Source: Methylococcaceae bacterium
GTDB lineage: Bacteria; Pseudomonadota; Gammaproteobacteria; Methylococcales; Methylococcaceae
Length of the DNA stretch: 9,137 nucleotides
Direction of reading: 5' to 3'
Assembly (NCBI GenBank): GCA_005792805.1
Contig: SXQV01000203.1
Span: forward strand, 1-9,137
The notes below the pieces were generated by a model that saw nothing but the letters and a program-made list of their open reading frames with translations, had not been told where the DNA came from and did no database searches. A program made the translations under genes and the position numbers. Shown in pieces: positions 1 to 5,957 of the stretch. The stretch's first letter is position 1; every line of letters starts with the position of its first letter.

Positions 1-426
1 ATTGGCTTTCCATCCGGCAGCGCGTACCCGTATGCGTGCCGTCTGGTACTGGGTGTCATCGGTACATAACAGATCGCCGTGGGTCAGTAGCGCGGTGGAA
101 CCGAATAAATCAATGACTTCGTAATCTTCTAGTAGCCTGGCTCCGGTCTGTTCAGCAAAACGGTCACCGATCAGAAAATCGCGATTACCGTGTTGCAGAA
201 AAACGCTGGTCCCCTGATCCGTCAGCCGCTTCAGGCTGGCTTTGATGGCATTGAATGGCCACGCCTGGTTATCGTCGCCGATATAGGCATCAAACAGGTC
301 GCCCAGGATGTAAAGCCGCTCAGCGCCGGTAGCCCGCTGATCGCAGAAATGCAGGAACCGCTCGACGACTTCAGGCCGACTGGCCGTCAGGTGGAGGTCA
401 GAGATGAAGAGCGATTCCTGCCGCAT
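1..426 (-). CDS. lpxH: UDP-2,3-diacylglucosamine diphosphatase LpxH (partial, C-terminus outside window)
   Basis: LpxH hydrolyses UDP-2,3-diacylglucosamine to lipid X and UMP on the cytoplasmic face of the inner membrane, a step of lipid A synthesis. The visible 142 residues form the N-terminal part of a calcineurin-like metallophosphoesterase. Metal-ligand motifs are present in order: SDLHL (D10, H12), LGDLFDAYIGDD (D43), HGNRD (N81) and THGD (H116), followed by LCTDD, all spaced as in E. coli LpxH with a two-residue offset. E. coli LpxH has about 240 residues, so roughly 100, including the final GHTH-type motif, lie beyond the left edge. The start is the first ATG after the stop codon of the upstream isomerase gene, 18 bases away and in the same frame; no strong Shine-Dalgarno sequence is visible, which suggests co-transcription and perhaps reinitiation. 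The partnership with a cyclophilin gene matches the ppiB-lpxH pair of gammaproteobacteria. Confidence 0.96.
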   Translation of the reverse strand, partial: MRQESLFISDLHLTASRPEVVERFLHFCDQRATGAERLYILGDLFDAYIGDDNQAWPFNAIKASLKRLTDQGTSVFLQHGNRDFLIGDRFAEQTGARLLEDYEVIDLFGSTALLTHGDLLCTDDTQYQTARIRVRAAGWKAN

Positions 427-444
427 GTCAGGTGATTTGGACGA

Positions 445-1065
445 TTACTTGGCTTCAACCACGGTGGCTTTCGTGATCACAATCGGCGTTTGCGGGACGT
501 CGGTGGGCATGGGGCCGCCCCGGCCAGTGGGTACGGTGGCCATCTTGTCGACAATGTCCATGCCTGCAACGACTTCACCGAATACGGCATAACCCCAGCC
601 CTGTGGCGTCGCGCTCTTGTAATCGAGGAAAGCGTTATCGGCATAGTTGATGAAGAATTGCGCGGTTGCAGACTGTGGTTCGGACGTCCGGGCCATGGCC
701 AGGGTGCCGCGTTTGTTCAGAAGCCCATTGTCAGCTTCGTTCTTGATCGGTGCCTTGGTCGGCTTTTGCTCCCATTTTTCGGTGAAACCGCCGCCCTGGG
801 CCATAAAACCCGGAATTACACGGTGGAAGATGGTGCCGTCATAGTGGCCGTCTTTCACATAAGCCAGAAAATTTTGAACAGAAACCGGGGCTTTGGCTGC
901 ATCCAGCTTGATGACGATGTCGCCAAGTGTGGTTTGCAGTTTGACTTGGGGGGCGGAATTACTCACAGCTTGTTTCTCCGTTTTTTTGGGTTTTCCCGCA
1001 GCATGACCAGTGAATGACAGGCTGAGGGCACATAGGAAAGTGATAAAGGCTAAGGATTTTCTCAT
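445..1065 (-). CDS. Exported cyclophilin-type peptidyl-prolyl cis-trans isomerase
   Basis: This 206-residue protein catalyses cis-trans isomerisation of X-Pro bonds. Residues 1-22 look like a Sec signal peptide: a basic MRK start, a hydrophobic core from about 5 to 18 and likely cleavage after GHA or HAA, followed by a Lys-rich linker (about 24-32). The cyclophilin domain covers about 40-206 and carries FHRVIPGFMAQGG at 80-92 (catalytic R82, with F87 and Q90), the KNEADNGL segment, SATAQFFIN and QGWGYAVFGEV. It is therefore a periplasmic enzyme resembling E. coli PpiA, yet it occupies the ppiB position next to lpxH, so I leave the symbol blank. Transcription runs from the SulP gene 67 bases upstream into lpxH 18 bases downstream. 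I see no terminator between SulP and this gene, so read-through is possible. The start at 1065 gives the complete signal peptide; a GTGAGA stretch just upstream is a modest ribosome binding site. Confidence 0.95.
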   Translation of the reverse strand: MRKSLAFITFLCALSLSFTGHAAGKPKKTEKQAVSNSAPQVKLQTTLGDIVIKLDAAKAPVSVQNFLAYVKDGHYDGTIFHRVIPGFMAQGGGFTEKWEQKPTKAPIKNEADNGLLNKRGTLAMARTSEPQSATAQFFINYADNAFLDYKSATPQGWGYAVFGEVVAGMDIVDKMATVPTGRGGPMPTDVPQTPIVITKATVVEAK

Positions 1066-1132
1066 GGATGTCTCACGAAAAAGTGGGTGGAAGAAATGGG
1101 GTCATGCCGGGAATCTTGCTGTGCAGGGGTAA

Positions 1133-2719
1133 TTACAGGGCGGTTGGCGCGGGAAGCTCCGAGGGCGGGCTGATGCTGATTTCGTTGATGTTCTTGATTT
1201 CAATGCGTACCTGCGTTTCAGCGGCGCTCGCAATGAAGGCTTCCAGGGTTTCAATGATGTCCCGATCGATGAATTTTGCCCGGGTCCCGTCGATGATTAC
1301 ATAACTGCCGGGTTCTATCTGGGCAAGTGCCTGCCGCAATGGGGCCTTGTTAAGGAACGAGACGTCCTTTTGCAGGCGCAAAAGATAATGCCGGCCATCC
1401 TGCGTGAGTGAAATGGCAGAGTGGAAGTTGCTCTGGATGACATAAAACAGACCAAACAGCATGCCAATGGCCATGCCTTGCAGGAGATCGGTGAAGAGTA
1501 TGGCGAGAATGGTAATCACGAAAGGCACAATCTGGCTGGCACCCTTCGAGTACATTTCCTTGAAAAAAGCCGGTTTGCACAGGTTATAGCCGGTCAGCAG
1601 AAGAATGGCCGCGAGGCAAGCCAGCGGAATTTCATTCAAATAGTTCGTTAGGTAAACCGCGCTGATTATCAGCAGGAGGCCATGAACGAAAGAAGCCATC
1701 TTGGATCTGGCACCCGCATTGATACTGGCTGAACTGCGGACAATGACCGCCGTCATCGGCAGGCCACCCAGTAACCCGCTCAACAGGTTGCCGAGTCCTT
1801 GGGCCTTCAGCTCATGATTGGTGGGGGCGATTCTTTTTAGCGGGTCGAGCTTGTCGACCGCCTCCAGACTTAACAGGGTTTCCAGGCTGGCGATCAGTGC
1901 CAGTGTGACCGCCGTTTGGTAGATTTCCGGGTTTGCCCACTGGCTGAAGTCAGGCCAGACCAGCTGCTGGAGAAATTCGCCGGGACCGTTGACCAGGGGC
2001 ACGTTGACCATGTGCGATTGCGCCAGCGCCAGATCGGGCAGATAAGAGAGGCTGAAAACATTCCAGCCGACCCCCCAAAGTACCGCCAGCAAGGGCGCCG
2101 GGATCAATGAGAGCCAGCGATTGCCCTGCACTCTCTGTGTTTTCCATAGCAGCATTATGGCTATGGCCACGACACTGACGATGACAGCTCCGGGCGAGAT
2201 TGCCTCCCAGGAATACAGCAGTTCTGTCAGCGTCGTATGGTCGTCGGTCTGAAAAAAAGCCTCGTCGCCTTCAAAGTCGGCGTCATAACCCAGCGCATGA
2301 GGAATCTGTTTGAGAATCAGGATGAGGCCAATCGCCGCCAGCATTCCCTTGATGACGGCGCTGGGAAAGTAGGCTCCGATCACCCCGGCCTTGAGGAATC
2401 CCAGAATCAGCTGAATCAGGCCCGCCATGACCACTGCGGAGAGAAATAGGGGATAGCTTCCCAGCGACTGAATGGCCTGCGCAACGATCACCGTTAATCC
2501 CGCCGCCGGACCACTGACACTCAGTTGAGAACCACTCAGCCAGGAGACGGCCACGCCACCGACGATGCCAGTGATGACCCCCGACATCAGCGGTGCGCCG
2601 GAAGCCAGGGCGATGCCGAGACACAGCGGCAGCGCGACCAGAAAGACGACGATGCCGGCGGGGATGTCTCCGGCAAGATGCCGGAAGTAATAATTCGGCT
2701 GTTGGCTGCGCATGGTCAC
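1133..2719 (-). CDS. SulP/SLC26 family inorganic anion transporter with C-terminal STAS domain (putative bicarbonate transporter)
   Basis: An inner-membrane anion transporter of 528 residues, the normal length for SulP proteins. The membrane part spans about 15-430. It contains the TM1 segment PAGIVVFLVALPLCLGIALASG (20-41), the TM3 region SGPAAGLTVIV (69-79), ETLLSLEAVDK (280-290), NHEL (301-304) and GGLPMTAVIVRS (318-329), all SulP hallmarks. The cytoplasmic tail from about 437 to 515 is a STAS domain with the segment DGTRAKFID (477-485). Family members carry bicarbonate (as in BicA), sulfate, dicarboxylates or other anions. Bicarbonate is the best guess here because a beta-carbonic anhydrase lies two genes upstream in the same direction; the substrate itself cannot be read from sequence. 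Start choice is uncertain: GTG at 2719 or ATG two codons later at 2713, neither with a good Shine-Dalgarno sequence. The gene begins 21 or 27 bases after the stop of the preceding small gene, consistent with an operon. Confidence 0.93.
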   Translation of the reverse strand: MTMRSQQPNYYFRHLAGDIPAGIVVFLVALPLCLGIALASGAPLMSGVITGIVGGVAVSWLSGSQLSVSGPAAGLTVIVAQAIQSLGSYPLFLSAVVMAGLIQLILGFLKAGVIGAYFPSAVIKGMLAAIGLILILKQIPHALGYDADFEGDEAFFQTDDHTTLTELLYSWEAISPGAVIVSVVAIAIMLLWKTQRVQGNRWLSLIPAPLLAVLWGVGWNVFSLSYLPDLALAQSHMVNVPLVNGPGEFLQQLVWPDFSQWANPEIYQTAVTLALIASLETLLSLEAVDKLDPLKRIAPTNHELKAQGLGNLLSGLLGGLPMTAVIVRSSASINAGARSKMASFVHGLLLIISAVYLTNYLNEIPLACLAAILLLTGYNLCKPAFFKEMYSKGASQIVPFVITILAILFTDLLQGMAIGMLFGLFYVIQSNFHSAISLTQDGRHYLLRLQKDVSFLNKAPLRQALAQIEPGSYVIIDGTRAKFIDRDIIETLEAFIASAAETQVRIEIKNINEISISPPSELPAPTAL

Positions 2720-2740
2720 GAAAAGAGCCGGGGCAGGGGC

Positions 2741-3148
2741 TTACTTTCTGCCTTTGCCCGGGATGGCCATCCAGTTGCCATCGTCTTCCCTGCAAAAGGC
2801 AATACCCGTGACCCGGCGTAACCCGCCAGCGCTGGCGATGATCTTGACTTCACGGCAATCCCGATCACTGCGCCTGACGGACTTGAGTACCGTGAATTCG
2901 CCCGAGGCTTTGGAGGCTGGATTGGACCAGGCCTTGGCCTGACCATCGGCGGACCCATCCAGAGTGTTGTGCAGGGTTTCTTCAAACAGCTGCCAGTCAT
3001 CCGTCGTGAAGTATTCCGATGGGGTATTCCACAATATGGCCGAGTAGGTGCCCCAATTGCCAACGGCCTGTGCGGTTTGGTTCAGGCTCAGCGCGGCAAG
3101 GGACAGGCCGAACAGGGAGGCTTTCATGAAGGCTTTTGAATTGATCAC
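2741..3148 (-). CDS. Small secreted protein with 17 kDa surface antigen-like C-terminal domain
   Basis: A 135-residue exported protein. Residues 1-28 form a signal peptide with a hydrophobic core (about 10-22) and probable cleavage after AQA at 26-28. There is no lipobox cysteine, so it should be soluble in the periplasm or loosely attached rather than a lipoprotein. The region from about 50 to 130 resembles the surface-antigen domain of rickettsial 17 kDa antigen-type proteins (COG4520 / 17kDa_Anti_2-like): W74-x-N76-P, a glycine at 83, CRE at 98-100, FCREDDGNW at 118-126. C98 and C119 could form a disulfide. I recognise the pattern by eye only and cannot assign a function. It sits between the carbonic anhydrase (84 bases upstream) and SulP (21-27 bases downstream) in one direction. 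The GTG start at 3148 is chosen because GGAG lies six bases before it; an internal ATG at 3127 lacks this. Confidence 0.85.
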   Translation of the reverse strand: MINSKAFMKASLFGLSLAALSLNQTAQAVGNWGTYSAILWNTPSEYFTTDDWQLFEETLHNTLDGSADGQAKAWSNPASKASGEFTVLKSVRRSDRDCREVKIIASAGGLRRVTGIAFCREDDGNWMAIPGKGRK

Positions 3149-3154
3149 ATCAAT

Positions 3155-3158
3155 CTCC
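3155..3158 (-). promoter_or_regulatory. Shine-Dalgarno GGAG deciding the GTG start of the secreted surface-antigen-like gene
   Basis: On the minus strand the sequence reads GGAG, six bases (ATTGAT), then GTG at 3148. This is near-ideal spacing and is the reason to prefer the GTG start over the ATG at 3127. Confidence 0.7.
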
Positions 3159-3193
3159 AGGATTTTCAGGGATAAAAGAAGTCAGGGTCGCAT

Positions 3194-3219
3194 ATTTAAC
3201 GAATAAAGCCGTTATAAAT
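3194..3219. repeat. AT-rich imperfect inverted repeat between carbonic anhydrase and the secreted protein gene
   Basis: On the plus strand ATTTAACG (3194-3201) is followed by eight bases and then CGTTATAAAT (3210-3219). The TAACG/CGTTA arms (3197-3201 and 3210-3214) match perfectly, and the flanking A/T bases extend the match imperfectly. It lies in the 84-base gap between can and the next gene and is conspicuously more AT-rich than its surroundings. It has no T-run typical of a terminator. It could be an operator, a weak RNA hairpin or an internal promoter region; function unknown. Confidence 0.35.
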
Positions 3220-3232
3220 AAGCCGGTTGGTT

Positions 3233-3880
3233 TCAGGTTCTAACCAGATCGGTGTACTGGTAAATCGGCTCAATCGGATGTTGCGGCGTTAGTGTAACGA
3301 GTTCCTTGATGACGCCATCCTCCAGGCCATAGACCCAGCCATGCAAGGTCGGTGCATTCTGGCTTTTCCATGCCTGCTGGATGATCGGGGTATGCGCCAG
3401 CTTGTAAATCTGCTCGATGATGTTGAACTCGACCAGACGGTTGATGCGTGCTTCCTGAGTAGGAAGCGTCTCGATATTTTCCTGATGCAGCCGGTAGATG
3501 TCCTTGATATGCATCAGCCAATTATTGACCAGCGTCATATCCGACCGTTGCTTGTCGAGCGCCGCCTTGATGCCGCCGCACTCGTAATGTCCGCAGACAA
3601 TAACATGCTTGACCTGCAAAACCTGGACCGCAAACTGGACAACACTCAGGCTGTTAAAGTCGGTTGTGATGATCTGGTTGGCTATGTTGCGGTGAACAAA
3701 TATCTCGCCTGGGGTGGCATTAACGACGATTTCGGCAGGTACCCGGCTATCCGAACAGCCGATCCATAAAAACTCGGGTGTTTGTGCCTTGATCTGTTTC
3801 TTGAAGAAATCGGGATCATGCGCAACTTTTTCCCCGGCCCAGGCCTTGTTTTCCAGAAGCAGTTTTTCGAAGGGTTGCAT
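3233..3880 (-). CDS. can: Beta-class carbonic anhydrase (Can/CynT2 type)
   Basis: This 215-residue cytoplasmic zinc enzyme interconverts CO2 and bicarbonate. It aligns by eye over its whole length with E. coli Can, with identical numbering of the active site: C42-S-D44-S-R46 (zinc ligand plus the Asp-Arg dyad), H98 and C101 in HYECGG (zinc ligands). Other hallmarks are FLWIGCSDSRVPAE, GEIFVHRNIAN (58-68), NSLSVVQFAV, NNWLMHI and HGWVYGLEDG near the C-terminus. The start at 3880 aligns with the E. coli N-terminus; no clear Shine-Dalgarno sequence precedes it, and the frame stays open further upstream. It is the first minus-strand gene after a divergent intergenic region and probably heads a unit with the surface-antigen-like protein and SulP. 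Together with SulP it could supply or trap bicarbonate for carboxylases, or support autotrophic growth; that is inference. Confidence 0.97.
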   Translation of the reverse strand: MQPFEKLLLENKAWAGEKVAHDPDFFKKQIKAQTPEFLWIGCSDSRVPAEIVVNATPGEIFVHRNIANQIITTDFNSLSVVQFAVQVLQVKHVIVCGHYECGGIKAALDKQRSDMTLVNNWLMHIKDIYRLHQENIETLPTQEARINRLVEFNIIEQIYKLAHTPIIQQAWKSQNAPTLHGWVYGLEDGVIKELVTLTPQHPIEPIYQYTDLVRT

Positions 3881-3910
3881 GGAGCAATCGGCTTGTAATC
3901 GAAAGGTTTC

Positions 3911-3927
3911 AAAAACCGCGATGCGGT
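3911..3927 (-). terminator. Terminator-like mini-hairpin in the putative can leader
   Basis: Read on the minus strand: ACCGC, a three-base loop ATC, GCGGT, and a run of five T (3915-3911, the first T also being the last base of the stem). This is 31-47 bases before the can start codon. The stem is only five base pairs, so strength is doubtful. A second hairpin, GGTTT-TTG-AAACC (3905-3917), overlaps its right arm and would be mutually exclusive with it, an arrangement reminiscent of attenuation. It may be chance. Confidence 0.25.
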
Positions 3928-3986
3928 GCCAGCGGGAGGTTCGTGCTATCCCCGAATAGGGGCTGCTGGCGCGAAGGCGTGCTATC
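3928..3986. repeat. Direct repeat CGTGCTATC (x2) and nested inverted repeats upstream of can
   Basis: The 9-mer CGTGCTATC occurs at 3942-3950 and 3978-3986, 36 bases apart on the same strand. Between and around the copies, CCCC-GAATA-GGGG (3950-3962) forms a tight inverted repeat, and GCCAGC (3928-3933) pairs with GCTGGC (3965-3970) around it. Such clustering may mark regulator binding sites or a folded leader RNA. No known operator consensus is recognised. Confidence 0.4.
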
Positions 3987-4098
3987 AGGGCCTTGTTCGC
4001 CCCCGCATTCCCCCACTGCCTGAATTTGCAACGGGTCAGGATTGCATCAAACCTCGCGAGACCAGAGGCCCGCCTGTTAATATCCTACCAGCTTAGTT

Positions 4099-5835
4099 AT
4101 GGCCGAACACTTTCCAGGGGGCAGTGAGACGATGTTGCGACTACCGATCAACGAGCAGGGCTGGGGGCTCTTTACACGGCTGGTTCTCAACTTCCGGCGT
4201 TCCGAGTTGGGCCTGCCTGCAACGTATCTGTTTGTTTCCCTGATTATTTTACTGATAGCCGTTAACGGACTGAACATAGTCAACAGCTATGTTGGCCGTG
4301 ATTTCATGAGTGCCCTGGCCGATCGCAACGCAGACGCCTTCATCCGCCAGGCTTGTTTGTATGTTCTCGTTTTTGCTGGCTCTACGATAGTGGCGGTCGT
4401 TCTTCGTTTTTGTGAAGAGCGCCTGGGCTTGCTGTGGCGTGATTATATGACCACACAGTTTGTCGGGCTCTATGTGAGTCCGCCGACCTACTACCGCATG
4501 AATGACGAATTGATTCGTCAGAGTGGCGTAGAGCATCCGGATCAGCGTATCGCGGATGACGTCAAAACCTTTACCACCGTCACCCTGTCTTTCATTTTGA
4601 TGGTGATGAACGGGGTGTTTACCGTCGTGGCTTTTTCCGGGGTGCTCTGGATGATCAGCCCATGGCTGTTTGGAGCCGCCCTGCTGTACGCCGTGATCGG
4701 TTCCCATATCACTGTTCGGGTTGGCGGGCGTCTGGTTGATCTCAACTATAAGCAGCTGGATAAGGAAGCCGCCTTCCGGTCTGGTTTGATCCATGTGCGT
4801 GAGCGGGCGGAGTCGATCGCGCTGCTCCATCACGAGGCGGGCCTGCGGCCGCGTTTGTTTCGCCAGTTCAGGGAACTGGCGGAAAACTTTCGGGTAATCA
4901 TCGGCGTCAACCGGAATCTTGGTTTTTTCACCACGGGCTACAATTACCTGATTCAGATTATCCCGATCCTGCTCGTGGCTCCCTTGTTCATGCAGGGGCG
5001 GGTGGAGTTCGGTGTCGTGACGCAGTCGGCCATGGCCTTTGCCATGCTGGTGGGCGCGTTCTCCTTGATCGTCACCCAGTTTCAGTCGATCTCATCGTTT
5101 GCCGCTGTCATTCAGCGCCTCATCAATCTCTGGTATGTCATTGAGCTGGCGCAGACGCAAACTGTTTCCGGGCTTGATGTGCGGGAGGAAGATGATGAAG
5201 TCGTCTTTCAGGATCTCACTCTGTTTTCTCCCAGTGACAAACGTGTACTGGTGAAGGATCTGTCCCTGACCATCCCTCATGGCATGCGGGTGCTGGTGAC
5301 CGGCGAGGATACTGCCAGAGATGCCTTGTTCAAGGCCACAGCGGGCATCAATGATGCCGGTACGGGGCTCGTCAAGCGCCCCCCGCTCGATCGCATCCTG
5401 TTTTTGCCGGAGCGTCCTTATCTGCCCCCGGGGACTCTCCGCCAATCCCTGGAACCCATCCACCAGAACCGGATACATACGGATGCGGAAATTCTGGAGT
5501 CCCTGGAAATGCTGGGAGTGAGCAATGTGGTGGCGCGCGCTGGAGGTCTCGATATTGAGCATGACTGGGATACGCTGTTGTCCGCCCATGAACAGCGGTT
5601 TGTGTCCTTTGCCCGGATTTTACTGGCCAATCCCCGCTTCGCCGTGATGGCGAATCCTGGCCGCGATTTGGACTCCGTGACACGTGCCAAAATTTTCAAG
5701 CTGCTCAAGGACCGTGGCATTACCCTCATTACCATGGGCCATCTGGGCAAACGTGAACGGGATGATCACGCTTCCAACTACGATGGGGTTCTGGAGTTGC
5801 GTGAAGGCGGGGAATGGCATTGGCATAAGACATGA
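4099..5835 (+). CDS. SbmA/BacA-related ABC transporter (ABCD-like half transporter) with a degenerate, probably non-catalytic nucleotide-binding domain
   Basis: A 578-residue inner-membrane protein of the ABC_membrane_2 type (YddA/BclA/Rv1819c-like), relatives of the proton-driven peptide importer SbmA/BacA. The membrane domain has hydrophobic segments near 41-61, 83-103, 163-205, 277-298 and 311-333, with the family motifs VGRDFMSAL (65-73) and HPDQRIADDVKTF (146-158). The C-terminal domain, about 360-575, keeps the outline of an ATPase but has lost its motifs. The Walker A position reads GEDTARDA (402-409), with no Lys and no Ser/Thr. The Q-loop Gln is E438 in FLPERPYLP. The signature is LSAHEQ (494-499). 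Walker B plus catalytic Glu has become A518-N519. The D-loop Asp (D525) and H-loop His (H548) remain. The frame is unbroken, so this is not simple decay. Start: ATG 4099 is the longest; ATG 4132 (M12) has the purine-rich AGGGGG and GTGAG upstream and may be the true start. The substrate is unknown; peptides or a cofactor are possible by family. Confidence 0.9.
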   Translation: MAEHFPGGSETMLRLPINEQGWGLFTRLVLNFRRSELGLPATYLFVSLIILLIAVNGLNIVNSYVGRDFMSALADRNADAFIRQACLYVLVFAGSTIVAVVLRFCEERLGLLWRDYMTTQFVGLYVSPPTYYRMNDELIRQSGVEHPDQRIADDVKTFTTVTLSFILMVMNGVFTVVAFSGVLWMISPWLFGAALLYAVIGSHITVRVGGRLVDLNYKQLDKEAAFRSGLIHVRERAESIALLHHEAGLRPRLFRQFRELAENFRVIIGVNRNLGFFTTGYNYLIQIIPILLVAPLFMQGRVEFGVVTQSAMAFAMLVGAFSLIVTQFQSISSFAAVIQRLINLWYVIELAQTQTVSGLDVREEDDEVVFQDLTLFSPSDKRVLVKDLSLTIPHGMRVLVTGEDTARDALFKATAGINDAGTGLVKRPPLDRILFLPERPYLPPGTLRQSLEPIHQNRIHTDAEILESLEMLGVSNVVARAGGLDIEHDWDTLLSAHEQRFVSFARILLANPRFAVMANPGRDLDSVTRAKIFKLLKDRGITLITMGHLGKRERDDHASNYDGVLELREGGEWHWHKT

Positions 5836-5957
5836 CCGAATACGTTCCTGCTGCCCCTCAGAACGATGGGCTTGCCGTAACGGTTGCCCGCCAATCCATG
5901 GAATTGATACATTTCACCGCCAATCCATCCGTCAAAAATCCTGATGACCGTCTCTAA
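5832..5957 (+). CDS. Possible 41-codon coupling ORF between the transporter gene and gltX
   Basis: An ATG overlaps the transporter stop codon as ATGA (5832-5835). It opens 41 codons that run through the whole gap and stop at 5957, 14 bases inside gltX. The peptide (MTEYVPAAPQ... ending NPDDRL) has no signal peptide, membrane segment or recognised domain. Codon third positions are not strongly biased, so it may not be a conserved protein. Its plausible role is to carry ribosomes from the transporter to gltX, which itself lacks a visible Shine-Dalgarno sequence. Confidence 0.3.
   Translation: MTEYVPAAPQNDGLAVTVARQSMELIHFTANPSVKNPDDRL

Larger units (their letters stand above)
3881..4098. promoter_or_regulatory. 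Divergent intergenic region between can (minus) and the ABC transporter gene (plus)
   Basis: Both outward promoters should lie in this 218-base gap. I could not find a convincing sigma70 pair on either strand. TTGCAA (4026-4031) and TTGCAT (4042-4047) are possible -35 elements on the plus strand, and TAATAT (4078-4083) a possible -10, but the spacings do not fit. The half next to can holds a 9-base direct repeat, nested inverted repeats and a small terminator-like hairpin (listed separately), suggesting regulation of the carbonic anhydrase transcript. Confidence 0.5.

Noticed and set aside
490..1017. Long plus-strand open frame opposite the isomerase gene
   Set aside because: It lies entirely antisense to a clearly recognised cyclophilin gene, has no family resemblance, and is a by-product of GC-rich coding bias.
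4026..4083. Sigma70 promoter for the transporter gene (TTGCAA or TTGCAT with TAATAT)
   Set aside because: The candidate -35 and -10 elements are about 30 bases or more apart, too far for a standard promoter; no better pair was found.
4249..4833. 194-codon minus-strand open frame opposite the transporter gene
   Set aside because: It is antisense to the membrane domain, and its composition (rich in His, Gln, Asp and Asn with no domain) is typical of a shadow frame.
5302..5745. Frameshift or sequencing error explaining the loss of the Walker motifs in the transporter
   Set aside because: The frame is continuous and flanking family segments (FLPERPYLP, FARILL, GH of the H-loop) stay in register, so the losses are substitutions rather than a shifted frame.
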